A stretch of DNA of 64,000 bases from the NCBI GenBank assembly GCA_020161355.1, contig JAIUOF010000003.1, positions 62,001 to 126,000 on the forward strand, in the 5' to 3' direction. The translations under genes were made by a program, and so were the position numbers. Positions 7,849 to 16,859 of the stretch are shown in pieces; position 1 is the stretch's first letter; each line of letters begins with the position of its first letter. This DNA is from Bacteroidota bacterium. Its GTDB lineage: Bacteria > Bacteroidota > Bacteroidia > Cytophagales > Spirosomataceae. The notes under the pieces are model-generated. The model saw only the letters and a program-made list of their open reading frames with translations. It was not told the origin of the DNA and did no database searches.

Positions 7849-10212
7849 TTATGATTTTATTCGATAGCTAAAAGTAAGGTTGATTTGTCGTGGACGAAAC
7901 TGCCTGTTATTTTCAGTATAAAAATTAACACCCTCACTAATGCTTCTCATCCAGCGAGTATTAAATACATCAAGGATGCTGAAGTTAATAGCTCCTTTTT
8001 TATTTAAAACTTCTTTTTTTGCCGAAAAGTCCAGAAATCCAATCGCTTTACGGCTTCCCTGGGCAGTTTTTTGTGCGGCTTCATAATTGTATCTTAACTG
8101 AATATCAAGTTTTTTAGGTAAAATAAACCTCGAAGTGGCTCTTGCAAACCAGGTTACGGTTTGAGCCGTATATGTTGTTTCAATGTTACTTCCGTCAATA
8201 TTGGCATGGAAAAGGTTAAAATTGCCATCCAGTTTCCACCATTTATAAGGGGATAAATTTCCCGTGAGGTCTATCCCATAAGCTTTTTGAAAATTCAGGT
8301 TTTCAGGGCGGTTTTTAGATAGCCCCAATTCATCGACATATCTTATACCGAAAATATAATTTGATGTGTACCGATAATAAATAGAGGAAATCAAAGAAGC
8401 TTTTTCAAAATTAAGTAAATGTCCCATTTCATATACATCACTAAACTCTGGATTAAGATTTGGGTTGCCACTGTTGAAATTCCGGCTATCAGAAAGTGTC
8501 GAAAATGGACTCAAATCGTTATATACAGGTCTTCTGATACGGCGGCTATAACTCAGCTGTAAAGAATTTTTTGAATCCAAAGCATATGTAAAATGCCCGC
8601 TTGGAAACAGATTATTATATTTCCGTGGGTTAGTTTCGTTGGTTTTTTGCAGCTCGGTGCTGATGTCAGTGCCTTCAGCTCTTAAGCCGATTTGGTAAGA
8701 AATTTTTTTTACTTTATTAGATACAATTCCATAAAGCCCCGAAATGGTCTCTTTATATATAAAATAATTGTCAAGCCAGTCGATTGGGGATTCCTTTCCT
8801 TCTGTATTTACATCTTTGACCACATAATCGTTGACCATATCTCTGAAAGAATATCTAAAGCCGGTCTCTATTTTCCCATTTTTTGAAAAAGGATGGGTGT
8901 AGTCCACCTGAAGAAGGTATTGTTTTTCAAATTCATCATTGACCGATGTTTGCACAAAAGTATTCCGACCATTTATGGTGCCATTGGGATTTTTGGCATT
9001 TTGGGTAAAAGTCTGATCAGAATTTTCGAAATGATCCAGATATCTGAACTGAGCGTTGAATTCATGGCCTTTTCGTGCAAAATCTTTTTTATAGCTGAGT
9101 ACATATTCCGACATGGGTTCACGCTCTACTTCTTCCTGAGTCCTCAATGTATTCAGTTTGGGATTTGAAATTGACCCGATAAAGTCATTGTAAATATTTT
9201 CTGTGTGCCGATTTCCGCCAGCCTTACTGTACAAATAGGAACCGGTCAAAACACTTTTTTCGGAGAAATAATATTCAATTCCGCCTCTGATATTATTGTC
9301 AAATCCTCCTACGGTGCCTTTATTGTCAAGACTTAAAATCCTCAGCGTATCACCATCTCTTACTTCCTGATACATATCACCACGGTAGGGATTGCTGCGA
9401 TAGGCCAGTGCATAATTGATAAAAAAATTGAGCTTTTTCTTTCTGTAATTGACATTTGCTGCGAGGCCAAAGTTGTCAGGGTTACCTGTAATTACCTCAA
9501 AAGAACCATTAAAACCCTGACTTTTATCTTTTTTTAGAACAATATTGATGATACCACCCTGCCCTTCAGCTTCATATCTGGCTGAGGGATTGGTGATAAC
9601 CTCTACCCGCTCAATCATGCTTGCTTGTAACTGGCTGAGACCCGCTCCGCCTTTAAAGGTTACCATGCCTGAGGGTTTACCGTCGATCAAAATCCTGACA
9701 TTGCTACTACCTCTGAGTTTTATAGCTCCGTCGGGGTCAACGGCAACTGAAGGCACATTGACTAGTATGTCCTGGGCTGAACCTCCCGCGTTAGCCAGGT
9801 CTTTTCCTACATTAAAGACACGCTTGTCTAACTGAAGTTCTGTTGTACTTTTTTCACCCTGAACTACTAATTCCTCCAGTGAATTATTTGAATGCGAAAT
9901 CTTTAAAATCCCTAAATCATAATTGACATCAGTCAATTTAAATATTTCAGACTTGTAAGAGAGATAACCAACAAATTCTATTTCCAGGAAATAAATACCA
10001 GGAATCGTGGAAAACTCGAAAGAGCCATCACTTAAGGTCACTTTTCCATCTAAAATCTTGTTATTTGAATACAATTTTACTGTGGCAAATTCGAGTGGAG
10101 TATCGCTTAACTTATCTTTTACAATACCGCGAACATAGAAGTTTTTCTGAGCAAAAATCTGAAAAGAGAAAATAAAGCAAGTAATTGAAAACAATATTTT
10201 ACGTAATATCAT
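7849..10212 (-). CDS. TonB-dependent outer membrane beta-barrel receptor
   Basis: A 787-residue outer membrane protein of the Bacteroidota carboxypeptidase-regulatory-like plus barrel type (OMP_b-brl_3). I chose ATG at 10212, which gives MILRKILFSITCFIF and a signal peptide ending IFAQ; a longer frame from 10245 would place 11 extra residues before it. The mature N-terminus has a CarboxypepD_reg-like domain (about 25-105, VRGIVKDKLSDTPLEFATV), then a plug (about 130-220, with VNVPSVAVDPDG, LIDGKPSG and ARYEAEGQGGIINIVLKK). The rest is an aromatic-rich barrel ending LTFSYRIKS. It lacks the SusC signature and has no SusD next to it. The transported substrate cannot be read from sequence. Confidence 0.88.
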   Translation of the reverse strand: MILRKILFSITCFIFSFQIFAQKNFYVRGIVKDKLSDTPLEFATVKLYSNNKILDGKVTLSDGSFEFSTIPGIYFLEIEFVGYLSYKSEIFKLTDVNYDLGILKISHSNNSLEELVVQGEKSTTELQLDKRVFNVGKDLANAGGSAQDILVNVPSVAVDPDGAIKLRGSSNVRILIDGKPSGMVTFKGGAGLSQLQASMIERVEVITNPSARYEAEGQGGIINIVLKKDKSQGFNGSFEVITGNPDNFGLAANVNYRKKKLNFFINYALAYRSNPYRGDMYQEVRDGDTLRILSLDNKGTVGGFDNNIRGGIEYYFSEKSVLTGSYLYSKAGGNRHTENIYNDFIGSISNPKLNTLRTQEEVEREPMSEYVLSYKKDFARKGHEFNAQFRYLDHFENSDQTFTQNAKNPNGTINGRNTFVQTSVNDEFEKQYLLQVDYTHPFSKNGKIETGFRYSFRDMVNDYVVKDVNTEGKESPIDWLDNYFIYKETISGLYGIVSNKVKKISYQIGLRAEGTDISTELQKTNETNPRKYNNLFPSGHFTYALDSKNSLQLSYSRRIRRPVYNDLSPFSTLSDSRNFNSGNPNLNPEFSDVYEMGHLLNFEKASLISSIYYRYTSNYIFGIRYVDELGLSKNRPENLNFQKAYGIDLTGNLSPYKWWKLDGNFNLFHANIDGSNIETTYTAQTVTWFARATSRFILPKKLDIQLRYNYEAAQKTAQGSRKAIGFLDFSAKKEVLNKKGAINFSILDVFNTRWMRSISEGVNFYTENNRQFRPRQINLTFSYRIKS

Positions 10213-10635
10213 TAAAACTAGGGTTGAATTGAAGGCAAGATACATAATAGCTCAAACTATTTATTTAAACTTTGTTCAAAATCAGTTTTTTATCGACAAG
10301 AAGGGAGATTTTCGGTTTTGTGAAAATAATATCTTTAAATTTTGAATTTTCACCTAATGATTTTTTTGTAAATTGATAATGAAATATTTAAACCTGAATT
10401 TTTTCAAAAATCGGTTTTCAAATATGAAAGAAATTTCATAATTATTGATATTCATTGGAATGATTCCCTAAATTTGTCCGTTAATATAATTTTCGAGAAA
10501 CTTGAAAATAAACCAACATACTTCGCTTATTTCAACAGATGCTGCAGAAGTTTCTAATTTACAGATTTTATTAAAAAATTACTGGTTAAGGGGGTTTTCG
10601 GGTTTATCTCAATCATTTAACCAAATAATAATTAT
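10213..10635. other. Divergent intergenic region
   Basis: Very AT-rich spacer between the TonB receptor (minus) and the phosphosulfolactate synthase operon (plus). It contains one exact TAnnTTTG box at 10469-10476 on the plus strand, which would give a leader of about 155 bases. I see no riboswitch-like helix or gene. Confidence 0.35.
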
Positions 10636-11460
10636 ATGAATTATACTTTAACTCAGGTGCCTGAACGCACCCAACAGCCAAGAAACTCGGGCCTCACAAT
10701 GGTGATGGACAAAGGATTAAGTGTAAGAGAAGTAGAAGATATGCTTAGTACTTCTTCAAAACATATAGACATTGTAAAATTGGGTTGGGCTACATCATTT
10801 GTAACTCCAAATATCCAGGACAAAATAGCCGTTTATAAATCGGCAAATATTCCGGTTTATTTTGGGGGGACGCTCTTTGAAGCTTTTGTGGTTAGGGGAC
10901 AATTCGAAGATTATTTGAGAATATTGGATAAATATGACCTCGGTCTGGCTGAGGTATCTGATGGCTCCATTACACTTCCTCATGAAGAAAAATGCGAATA
11001 CATCTCAAAACTGGCAGCCAGAGGCAAGGTTTTGTCAGAAGTAGGCTCAAAAGATGCAGAAAAGATATTTGCACCTTATAAATGGATTCAGATGATGCAG
11101 GCGGAGCTTGATGCCGGCTCATGGAAAGTTATCGGTGAAGCTCGTGAAGGCGGCAATATTGGCCTTTATCGCTCATCTGGTGAGGTTAGACAAGGCTTGG
11201 TCGATGAAATAATTCATGCTATTTCTGCTGAAAATATTATCTGGGAAGCACCACAAAAGTCGCAACAGGTATATTTTGTAAAATTGGTAGGCCAAAACGT
11301 AAACCTTGGCAATATTGCCCCCAATGAAATTATTCCACTTGAAACTATAAGATTAGGTTTAAGAGGGGATACTTTCTCGACTTTCTTATCTGACGATATC
11401 AAACAAAAATACAGATTAGGTAAGTATTATCAGGACGAAAGAATCAGACAAGACGATTAA
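10636..11460 (+). CDS. comA: Phosphosulfolactate synthase (ComA family)
   Basis: A 274-residue TIM-barrel protein of ComA family length. Family motifs are LTMVMDKG near residue 25, IVKLGWATS near 53, VYFGGTLFE, LAEVSDGSITLP, LSEVGSKD and EAREGGNIGL. The enzyme adds sulfite to phosphoenolpyruvate to give (R)-phosphosulfolactate. In methanogens this starts coenzyme M synthesis; in Bacillus the homologue makes sulfolactate. This organism is not a methanogen, so the product's fate is unclear. Sulfolactate, or sulfonate supply for envelope sulfonolipids of some Cytophagales, are possibilities only. DedA follows after 6 bases and aroE after 21 more, suggesting one transcript. Confidence 0.88.
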   Translation: MNYTLTQVPERTQQPRNSGLTMVMDKGLSVREVEDMLSTSSKHIDIVKLGWATSFVTPNIQDKIAVYKSANIPVYFGGTLFEAFVVRGQFEDYLRILDKYDLGLAEVSDGSITLPHEEKCEYISKLAARGKVLSEVGSKDAEKIFAPYKWIQMMQAELDAGSWKVIGEAREGGNIGLYRSSGEVRQGLVDEIIHAISAENIIWEAPQKSQQVYFVKLVGQNVNLGNIAPNEIIPLETIRLGLRGDTFSTFLSDDIKQKYRLGKYYQDERIRQDD

Positions 11461-11466
11461 AATTTT

Positions 11467-12114
11467 ATGGATTTAATACATTTTTTGCTGGATTTCCTTA
11501 AAGATCCACTGGCAGTGCTTCAGGCTTTTTTGAGTGAGTATGACAAACTCACCTATGCATTGCTTTTTTTGGTAATATTTGTCGAAACAGGCCTCATCGT
11601 AATGCCCCTCCTACCCGGAGATTCATTGCTTTTTGCAGTAGGCTTATTGGCATCTACAACAGGAAAACTTGACATCGCCATAGTAATCCCTCTGCTTGTA
11701 TTTGCCGCACTTTTGGGTGACAATGTCAACTATTTCGTGGGCAGGAAATTTAGTGCATTTATTAAATCAAGAGATAAGATTCTATTTTTAAAAAGAGAAT
11801 ATATTGATCAAACTGAACAATTTTATGACAAATATGGCACCAAAGCCGTCATAGTTGCTCGTTTTATGCCCATTATCCGCACCATTGCTCCATTTGTTGC
11901 CGGGGCAGGAAGTATGAAGTACAGCCGCTACATTACCTTTTGTCTCATTGGAGCTGTGTTATGGGTGAGCAGTATTACATTATTGGGTTATTTTCTGGGA
12001 AACAATGATTTTGTAAAAGAGAACTTTGAAAAAGTGGTATTGGGAATAATTTTCGTATCAATATTGCCAATGCTATGGGGAATTATAAAAGTGAAGTTTT
12101 TGAACAAAAAATAA
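11467..12114 (+). CDS. DedA family membrane protein
   Basis: A 215-residue polytopic inner-membrane protein of normal DedA length. Recognisable features are LPGDSLLFAVGLLA in the first half and FYDKYGTKAVIVARFMPIIRTIAPFVAGAGSM in two parts: FYDKYG, then RFMPIIRT and AGAGSM, which is the re-entrant-loop signature of the family. DedA proteins are implicated in lipid carrier and phospholipid flipping and in envelope homeostasis. It lies between comA and aroE with 6- and 21-base gaps, so it is probably co-transcribed. A functional link with comA is not demonstrated by the sequence. Confidence 0.92.
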   Translation: MDLIHFLLDFLKDPLAVLQAFLSEYDKLTYALLFLVIFVETGLIVMPLLPGDSLLFAVGLLASTTGKLDIAIVIPLLVFAALLGDNVNYFVGRKFSAFIKSRDKILFLKREYIDQTEQFYDKYGTKAVIVARFMPIIRTIAPFVAGAGSMKYSRYITFCLIGAVLWVSSITLLGYFLGNNDFVKENFEKVVLGIIFVSILPMLWGIIKVKFLNKK

Positions 12115-12135
12115 TAACCAAAGAAAAATATTAAC

Positions 12136-12873
12136 ATGAGAAAATTCGGATTGTTAGGCTTTCCGCTGAGCCATTCATTCTCCAAACGCTATTTTACAGA
12201 AAAATTCAGAGAAATGGGTATTCAGGCTGACAACCAGTATGACCTCTATGAAATTGAAGATATAAATAGCCTTTCAGAGGTATTAAAAAACAATCCTGAC
12301 ATTTTGGGCTTGAATGTAACGATTCCTCACAAACTCAACATAATACCGCTACTTGACAAAATTGACCCGGCAGCTCAAAAGATCGGTGCTGTAAATGTGA
12401 TAAAAGTTGCAAAAGATGGGAAATTAATCGGCTATAATTCGGATTATTTCGGAATCAAACGTTCACTGGAAGAATTTTTGGGTGAAAAAAGAAGTTTAAA
12501 TGCCTTGATTCTGGGAAATGGCGGAGCAACAAAGGCGGTGGCCATGGCTCTTGAAGATATGAAGATCCCGTTTAAAATTGTGTCAAGACAAAAAACTGAG
12601 ACCACAATAAATTATAGAGAAGCCAATGAATTATTGCCTGACTATAAACTTATTATAAATTGTACCCCACTAGGAACTTATCCCAATGTGGAGGCTTTTC
12701 CGGATCTTGACTATGAAAATTTGACTAAAGAACACTTTTGTCATGACCTGGTGTACAACCCGTCGGAAACAAGGTTTATGTTGAAGGCAAAAAATTATGG
12801 TGCTCAGGTAAAAAACGGCTACGATATGCTGGTATATCAGGCAGAAAAGAGCTGGGAGATTTGGAATGGGTAG
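12136..12873 (+). CDS. aroE: Shikimate dehydrogenase
   Basis: A 245-residue protein catalysing NADPH-dependent reduction of 3-dehydroshikimate to shikimate in aromatic amino acid synthesis. The substrate domain shows GFPLSHSFS at the N-terminus, NVTIPHK with the catalytic lysine, and IGAVNVI. The nucleotide domain shows LGNGGATKAV, a Rossmann glycine loop, followed by INCTPLGTYP and a C-terminal NGYDMLVYQAEKSWEIW. It is slightly shorter than E. coli AroE but complete, as in other Bacteroidota. It is the last gene of the probable comA-dedA-aroE transcript. Confidence 0.95.
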   Translation: MRKFGLLGFPLSHSFSKRYFTEKFREMGIQADNQYDLYEIEDINSLSEVLKNNPDILGLNVTIPHKLNIIPLLDKIDPAAQKIGAVNVIKVAKDGKLIGYNSDYFGIKRSLEEFLGEKRSLNALILGNGGATKAVAMALEDMKIPFKIVSRQKTETTINYREANELLPDYKLIINCTPLGTYPNVEAFPDLDYENLTKEHFCHDLVYNPSETRFMLKAKNYGAQVKNGYDMLVYQAEKSWEIWNG

Positions 12874-13102
12874 TTTTAGGAAGCAGGGAACAGGCAACAG
12901 TTTTTTGGGATTGGAAAGTTGGAAAATTAGTAAGTTGGAGAGATTTTAAGATTTTAAAATAAATCAATAGCTCAGGGTTTTATGACTGAGAAAAGGGGTT
13001 TAATCCCTAGAAAAAAGGTTTAATTTGAAAATCAGAAAATCAACAAAGTTGGATTTTTCGGGTGATAAAAAATAAAAGATTTTGTAGAAAAAATTTAAGA
13101 TT

Positions 13103-13408
13103 ATGAAATACCAAAAACACGTATTTGTATGTACCAATGACAAAGAAGCACCCAAAAAATGCTGCGGAAGCGAAAGAGGAATGGAATTGGTCAAGTTGTT
13201 TCAGGAAGCTTTGAAAGAAAAGGGGCTGTTTAATACCGAGATAAGGGCACAAAGAGCGGGTTGCTTTGAAACCTGTGCATTGGGACCAAGTGTGGTAGTA
13301 TATCCCGAAGGCGTATTTTATGGCCACGTTACCCCTGAAGATGTAAACGAAATCATCGAAAGTCATTTGATAAATGGTAAAGTAGTGGAGAGATTGGTGG
13401 TGGCTTGA
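13103..13408 (+). CDS. Thioredoxin-like [2Fe-2S] ferredoxin
   Basis: A 101-residue cytoplasmic protein beginning KHVFVCTNDKE. Cysteines at 10, 20/21, 54 and 58 fit the thioredoxin-like [2Fe-2S] ferredoxin family, where four cysteines bind the cluster; the downstream pair sits in RAGCFETCALGPSVVVYPEG, typical of these proteins. They occur free-standing and as the NuoE-like fold. An electron-transfer role is likely, but the partner is not encoded nearby. It stands alone, with a 229-base AT-rich leader and its own terminator. Confidence 0.88.
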   Translation: MKYQKHVFVCTNDKEAPKKCCGSERGMELVKLFQEALKEKGLFNTEIRAQRAGCFETCALGPSVVVYPEGVFYGHVTPEDVNEIIESHLINGKVVERLVVA

Positions 13409-13437
13409 GAAAAGAGATTTATAGTTTTATCGTTATG

Positions 13438-13470
13438 AATGCACAGTTTAAAATCTGTGCATTTTTTTTA
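13438..13470 (+). terminator. Intrinsic terminator after the ferredoxin gene
   Basis: Stem AATGCACAG / CTGTGCATT with an 8-base loop, followed by a run of T. It lies 30 bases after the ferredoxin stop codon. Confidence 0.85.
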
Positions 13471-13526
13471 AATTCACCGTAAATTTATAAATGAGTAAAT
13501 CCAAAAAATACTGACGAACAGCTTTT

Positions 13527-13534
13527 TATATTTG
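13527..13534 (+). promoter_or_regulatory. Bacteroidota -7 promoter box
   Basis: TATATTTG matches TAnnTTTG exactly, 38 bases ahead of the acetyltransferase ATG. No clear -33 TTTG is seen. Confidence 0.5.
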
Positions 13535-13572
13535 CCAATATTTTTCCTGGTAATCATAAAACTTATTTATTT

Positions 13573-14037
13573 ATGAATTCAAAAAATCTAAAAGTTTTCA
13601 TCAACAAAATCACGGAAAATGACCTTGATTCCTGGTTAAAAATGGGTTTGAAATTATGGCCCGATTGTGAATCCGGGGAATTGAGCCAGGATTTGAGAAA
13701 TATTTTAGAGTCAAGCAATCAAAAATCGTTTATGGCAAAAAATGAGGAAGGTGAGGCAATTGGTTTTGTCAATGTATCGGTGCGGGTTGATTATGTTGAA
13801 GGTGCCAAAAAATCACCGACAGGATATTTGGAAGGTATTTTTGTAGAAGAAAAATACCGAAAAAACGGAGTTGCTCAGGCTCTGATTAAAGCAGGAGAAG
13901 ATTGGCTGAAGCAAAATAATTGCACACAAATCGGTTCCGACACCTGGTTGAGCAATATCGATTCACAAAAATTCCATGAAAAATTGGGCTTTCATGAAGA
14001 AGAGAAGCTGGTTCACTACCTCAAGGAAATACGATGA
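13573..14037 (+). CDS. GNAT acetyltransferase, aminoglycoside 6'-N-acetyltransferase-like
   Basis: A 154-residue single-domain GNAT protein. Its order of motifs follows the AAC(6')-I enzymes closely: W-LKMGLKLWPDCE near the N-terminus, VSVRVDYVEGAKKSPTGYLE in two parts (VRVDYVEG, SPTGYLEGIFV), the acetyl-CoA loop EKYRKNGVAQALI, then GSDTWLSNIDSQKFHEKLGF and a C-terminal strand EEKLVHYLKEI. These enzymes transfer acetyl from acetyl-CoA to the 6'-amino group of aminoglycosides. The gene is single, has its own likely promoter, and is not next to a mobile element or integron. It therefore looks like an intrinsic chromosomal gene; whether it confers resistance is not known. Confidence 0.8.
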   Translation: MNSKNLKVFINKITENDLDSWLKMGLKLWPDCESGELSQDLRNILESSNQKSFMAKNEEGEAIGFVNVSVRVDYVEGAKKSPTGYLEGIFVEEKYRKNGVAQALIKAGEDWLKQNNCTQIGSDTWLSNIDSQKFHEKLGFHEEEKLVHYLKEIR

Positions 14038-14148
14038 TTTTACTTAAAATAATTGATTCCCTTGTAAGTATTTAATCTTCAATTTTTGCAAAAAAATGAT
14101 TTTTAAAGAAAAAATCATAACTTCATCCCATCAACCTTAAAACCAATC

Positions 14149-15489
14149 ATGATTTACGATACGATTATTATCGGTGCAGGATATGCTGGGCTAACTGCAG
14201 CAAAGATTCTGAAGAGTGCCGAAAAAAAAATCAAAATTCTTGAAGCCCGTGATCGTGTAGGCGGCAGGGTGCATACCCAGTCTTATGAAGGCGGTTTTTA
14301 TCTGGACCTCGGCGGGGCATGGGTGGGTCCGGGGCAGGATCGGTTTTACAAACTCATCAAAGAAACAGGCAACACCACTTTCAAGACTTTTAACGAAGGT
14401 AAAAGTGTGATGTGGTTTGGAGATAAAGTCAAAACCTACAAAGGGTTAATTCCTCCACTTTCTGTGGGGCCGTTGATAAGTCTGGATTTTGGGATTAAAA
14501 AAATAAATAAACTTTCCAGAGAAATAGATTTGGCCAATCCCTGGAATCACCCCAATGCGGCGGAATGGGATAGTATGACGCTAAATAGTTGGTTGCTGAA
14601 AAATATGCCTTTTCAAAGGGCCCGGGATTTATTCAAAATCGCCGCAGAGGCCATCTGGGCAGCCGATCCCAACGAAATTTCATTTCTGCATGCTTTGTTT
14701 TATACCAAATCAGGTGAAAATCTCGACGTATTAATGAACGTAGACAAAGGAGCTCAGGAAGAGCGTATTGTAGGTGGGGCACAGATGCCAGCTCTAAAAC
14801 TTGCTGCCGAACTTAGCAATGAGCTGGAATTAGGGAGAGTGGCGAAGAAAATCACACAAAATGAAGATACTGTTATAGTGACAGGTGAGGGATTTTCTTA
14901 TGAATGTAAGACACTCATTATTGCCATTCCTCCCAATCAGGTGGGCAAAATACAGTTTGAGCCAATGTTGCCGGCCAACAAAACCCAGCTTTATCAAAGG
15001 ATGCCTATGGGAACAGTGACCAAGACCTATGCGGTCTATCCTAAACCTTTTTGGAGAGAAAAGGGGCTTAACGGTTTGGCCGCTACCAATAATGGTTTCA
15101 CTACGGTTACATTTGATAATTCTCCCAAAGATGGCTCAAAAGGAATTTTGATGGGTTTTGTATTAGCCAATCAGGCCAAAACCTTTGCCAATCTCAGTCC
15201 GGAAGAAAGAAAAAGCAGCATTTTAGGGTCATTTACCAAAATGTTTGGAGAAGAAGCCGGCAAACCTGAGTTTTATCTCGATCACTCCTGGGCAGAAGAG
15301 GAATTTACGGGAGGTTGTTATGCTGCTTTAATGCCTCCCGGTGTATGGACTAGCCTTGGGCATGCATTAAGGGAAGTGTCTGGTAGAATACACTGGGCGG
15401 GCACCGAAACCGCCACGCATTGGATGGGGTATATTGACGGGGCTATACAATCGGGCGAAAGAGCCGCTGAAGAAATTTTAAAAAGATAA
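14149..15489 (+). CDS. FAD-dependent flavin monoamine oxidase family protein
   Basis: A 446-residue protein of the flavin amine oxidase family. The N-terminal ADP-binding loop IIGAGYAGL (about 6-14) is followed by EARDRVGGRVHT, DLGGAWVGPGQ and, near the C-terminus, the FAD-contacting HWAGTETATHWMGYIDGAIQSG split across about 415-440. There is no signal peptide, so the enzyme should be cytoplasmic. It oxidises an amine to an imine or aldehyde with release of hydrogen peroxide; the amine cannot be deduced. The M28 peptidase gene follows after 4 bases, so the pair is probably co-transcribed. Confidence 0.9.
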   Translation: MIYDTIIIGAGYAGLTAAKILKSAEKKIKILEARDRVGGRVHTQSYEGGFYLDLGGAWVGPGQDRFYKLIKETGNTTFKTFNEGKSVMWFGDKVKTYKGLIPPLSVGPLISLDFGIKKINKLSREIDLANPWNHPNAAEWDSMTLNSWLLKNMPFQRARDLFKIAAEAIWAADPNEISFLHALFYTKSGENLDVLMNVDKGAQEERIVGGAQMPALKLAAELSNELELGRVAKKITQNEDTVIVTGEGFSYECKTLIIAIPPNQVGKIQFEPMLPANKTQLYQRMPMGTVTKTYAVYPKPFWREKGLNGLAATNNGFTTVTFDNSPKDGSKGILMGFVLANQAKTFANLSPEERKSSILGSFTKMFGEEAGKPEFYLDHSWAEEEFTGGCYAALMPPGVWTSLGHALREVSGRIHWAGTETATHWMGYIDGAIQSGERAAEEILKR

Positions 15490-15493
15490 GAAT

Positions 15494-16624
15494 ATGAATG
15501 CCATTGAAATAGTAAAAAAACTGGCCGATTTCAAAGAAAGGGCGTGTAGCGGAGAAAATCAGGAAAGGGTATTGAGTTATTTGGAATCACTTTTCCCGGA
15601 ACAAAAAACCGAAAGACAGGCTTTTAAAACCCCTACCAATTATCTTGTCACTGTAGCCTGGTTGATTTTGGGAATCAGTATAGGGTTGTTGGTCACACTA
15701 AAAGTTGGTTTGCTGGGTTTTCTTATTACGGTGTTCTTTGGTGTTTCGGCACTTTTGTATTTTAACTGGTATGCCAGCCCGGTTTCAAGGTTTCCTCCAC
15801 TCAGAAAATCGACGAATTTGATTGTAAGGAATGTATCAAAAGCCATTAGCACCACAAAAATAATCCTGATGGCACACTGGGATACTGCCCCCATATCTGT
15901 TTTATATGCACCAAAAATGGTTGGGAATTTCAGGTCTTCTCTCATTATCAATATGATTCTGATTATTCTCGCTATAATTCTTACATTCCTAAAGACCTTT
16001 CTTCCTGAAAATTATCTTTTGGGCGGAGGTATTATAATACTTAGTATTTACTTTTTGATTCAGATGGTAGTGGCCTCATTTGACTTTTTCAGATATGGGT
16101 ATTCCAATGGAGCTTCTGATAACGCTACCGGAGTAGCTGCAGCTATCACATCGGCTCATGAACTTTGGAAAAATAAAGAAATTGAAACAGAGTTGGTCCT
16201 CACCGGAGCTGAAGAGGTGGGAATGATAGGTTCCAAAGCCTATTATGATACCTATAAAAACACTTTTGATGAAAATACTTTTCTGATAAACTTCGATACT
16301 CTCGGGGCTGGCGAATTAAAGATTATTTCCAAAACTGGCAGTATGGGAGATATAATTTATAGTAATATTTTGACAGAAAAATTGACAAGTGCTACTGAGA
16401 TTTATCCGGAATTCTCCCATATAAAATCCGGTGCATGGCACACAGCCGACTTTGATTCCGTTTGGTTTCAAAGGGGAGGTGTAAAGGCTGTTACTTTGGC
16501 TGCATTGGACTCAAATGGTCGAATGCCCAATATCCATCGGGAAACTGATGTCATTGAAAATGTAGATTTTAAACCTATGCTCGATGCAATTGATTTAGCG
16601 GTCAAGGTTTTTGGGAAATTTTAA
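15494..16624 (+). CDS. Membrane-associated M28 family peptidase
   Basis: A 376-residue protein combining two pairs of hydrophobic segments (about 49-92 and 152-197) with M28 aminopeptidase metal motifs. These are MAHWDTAP near 126, GASDNATGVAA near 207, TGAEEVGMIGS near 236, and a late histidine-containing PNIHRETD. These supply the usual His, Asp, Glu-Glu, Asp and His ligands of the co-catalytic zinc site. The membrane segments interrupt the catalytic domain, which is unusual compared with soluble M28 enzymes but seen in other bacterial members. It follows the amine oxidase by 4 bases. The substrate is unknown. Confidence 0.85.
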   Translation: MNAIEIVKKLADFKERACSGENQERVLSYLESLFPEQKTERQAFKTPTNYLVTVAWLILGISIGLLVTLKVGLLGFLITVFFGVSALLYFNWYASPVSRFPPLRKSTNLIVRNVSKAISTTKIILMAHWDTAPISVLYAPKMVGNFRSSLIINMILIILAIILTFLKTFLPENYLLGGGIIILSIYFLIQMVVASFDFFRYGYSNGASDNATGVAAAITSAHELWKNKEIETELVLTGAEEVGMIGSKAYYDTYKNTFDENTFLINFDTLGAGELKIISKTGSMGDIIYSNILTEKLTSATEIYPEFSHIKSGAWHTADFDSVWFQRGGVKAVTLAALDSNGRMPNIHRETDVIENVDFKPMLDAIDLAVKVFGKF

Positions 16625-16834
16625 TTTTAGAAATATAAAAAATTGAAAAATAAGGTTTCTTAAAGGTAACATTCATTAAATATTCAATACCTCACTTAAA
16701 TTTGGGAAAAAGTAAATTTATAAAATTGCATTTTCTTCTTTATTCAATCCCTCACCAACAATTCCGGTATAGGCGTATTTTATAGTTTTAAATGATTTCG
16801 GTTTCTCTAAATCATTTTCGAAGAAAACAATCGT

Positions 16835-16842
16835 TACTTTTG
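16835..16842 (+). promoter_or_regulatory. Bacteroidota -7 promoter box
   Basis: TACTTTTG matches TAnnTTTG exactly, 17 bases before the TTG start of the HAD gene. The implied leader is very short, which supports that TTG start. Confidence 0.5.
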
Positions 16843-16859
16843 CCAAAAAAATAGCAATT

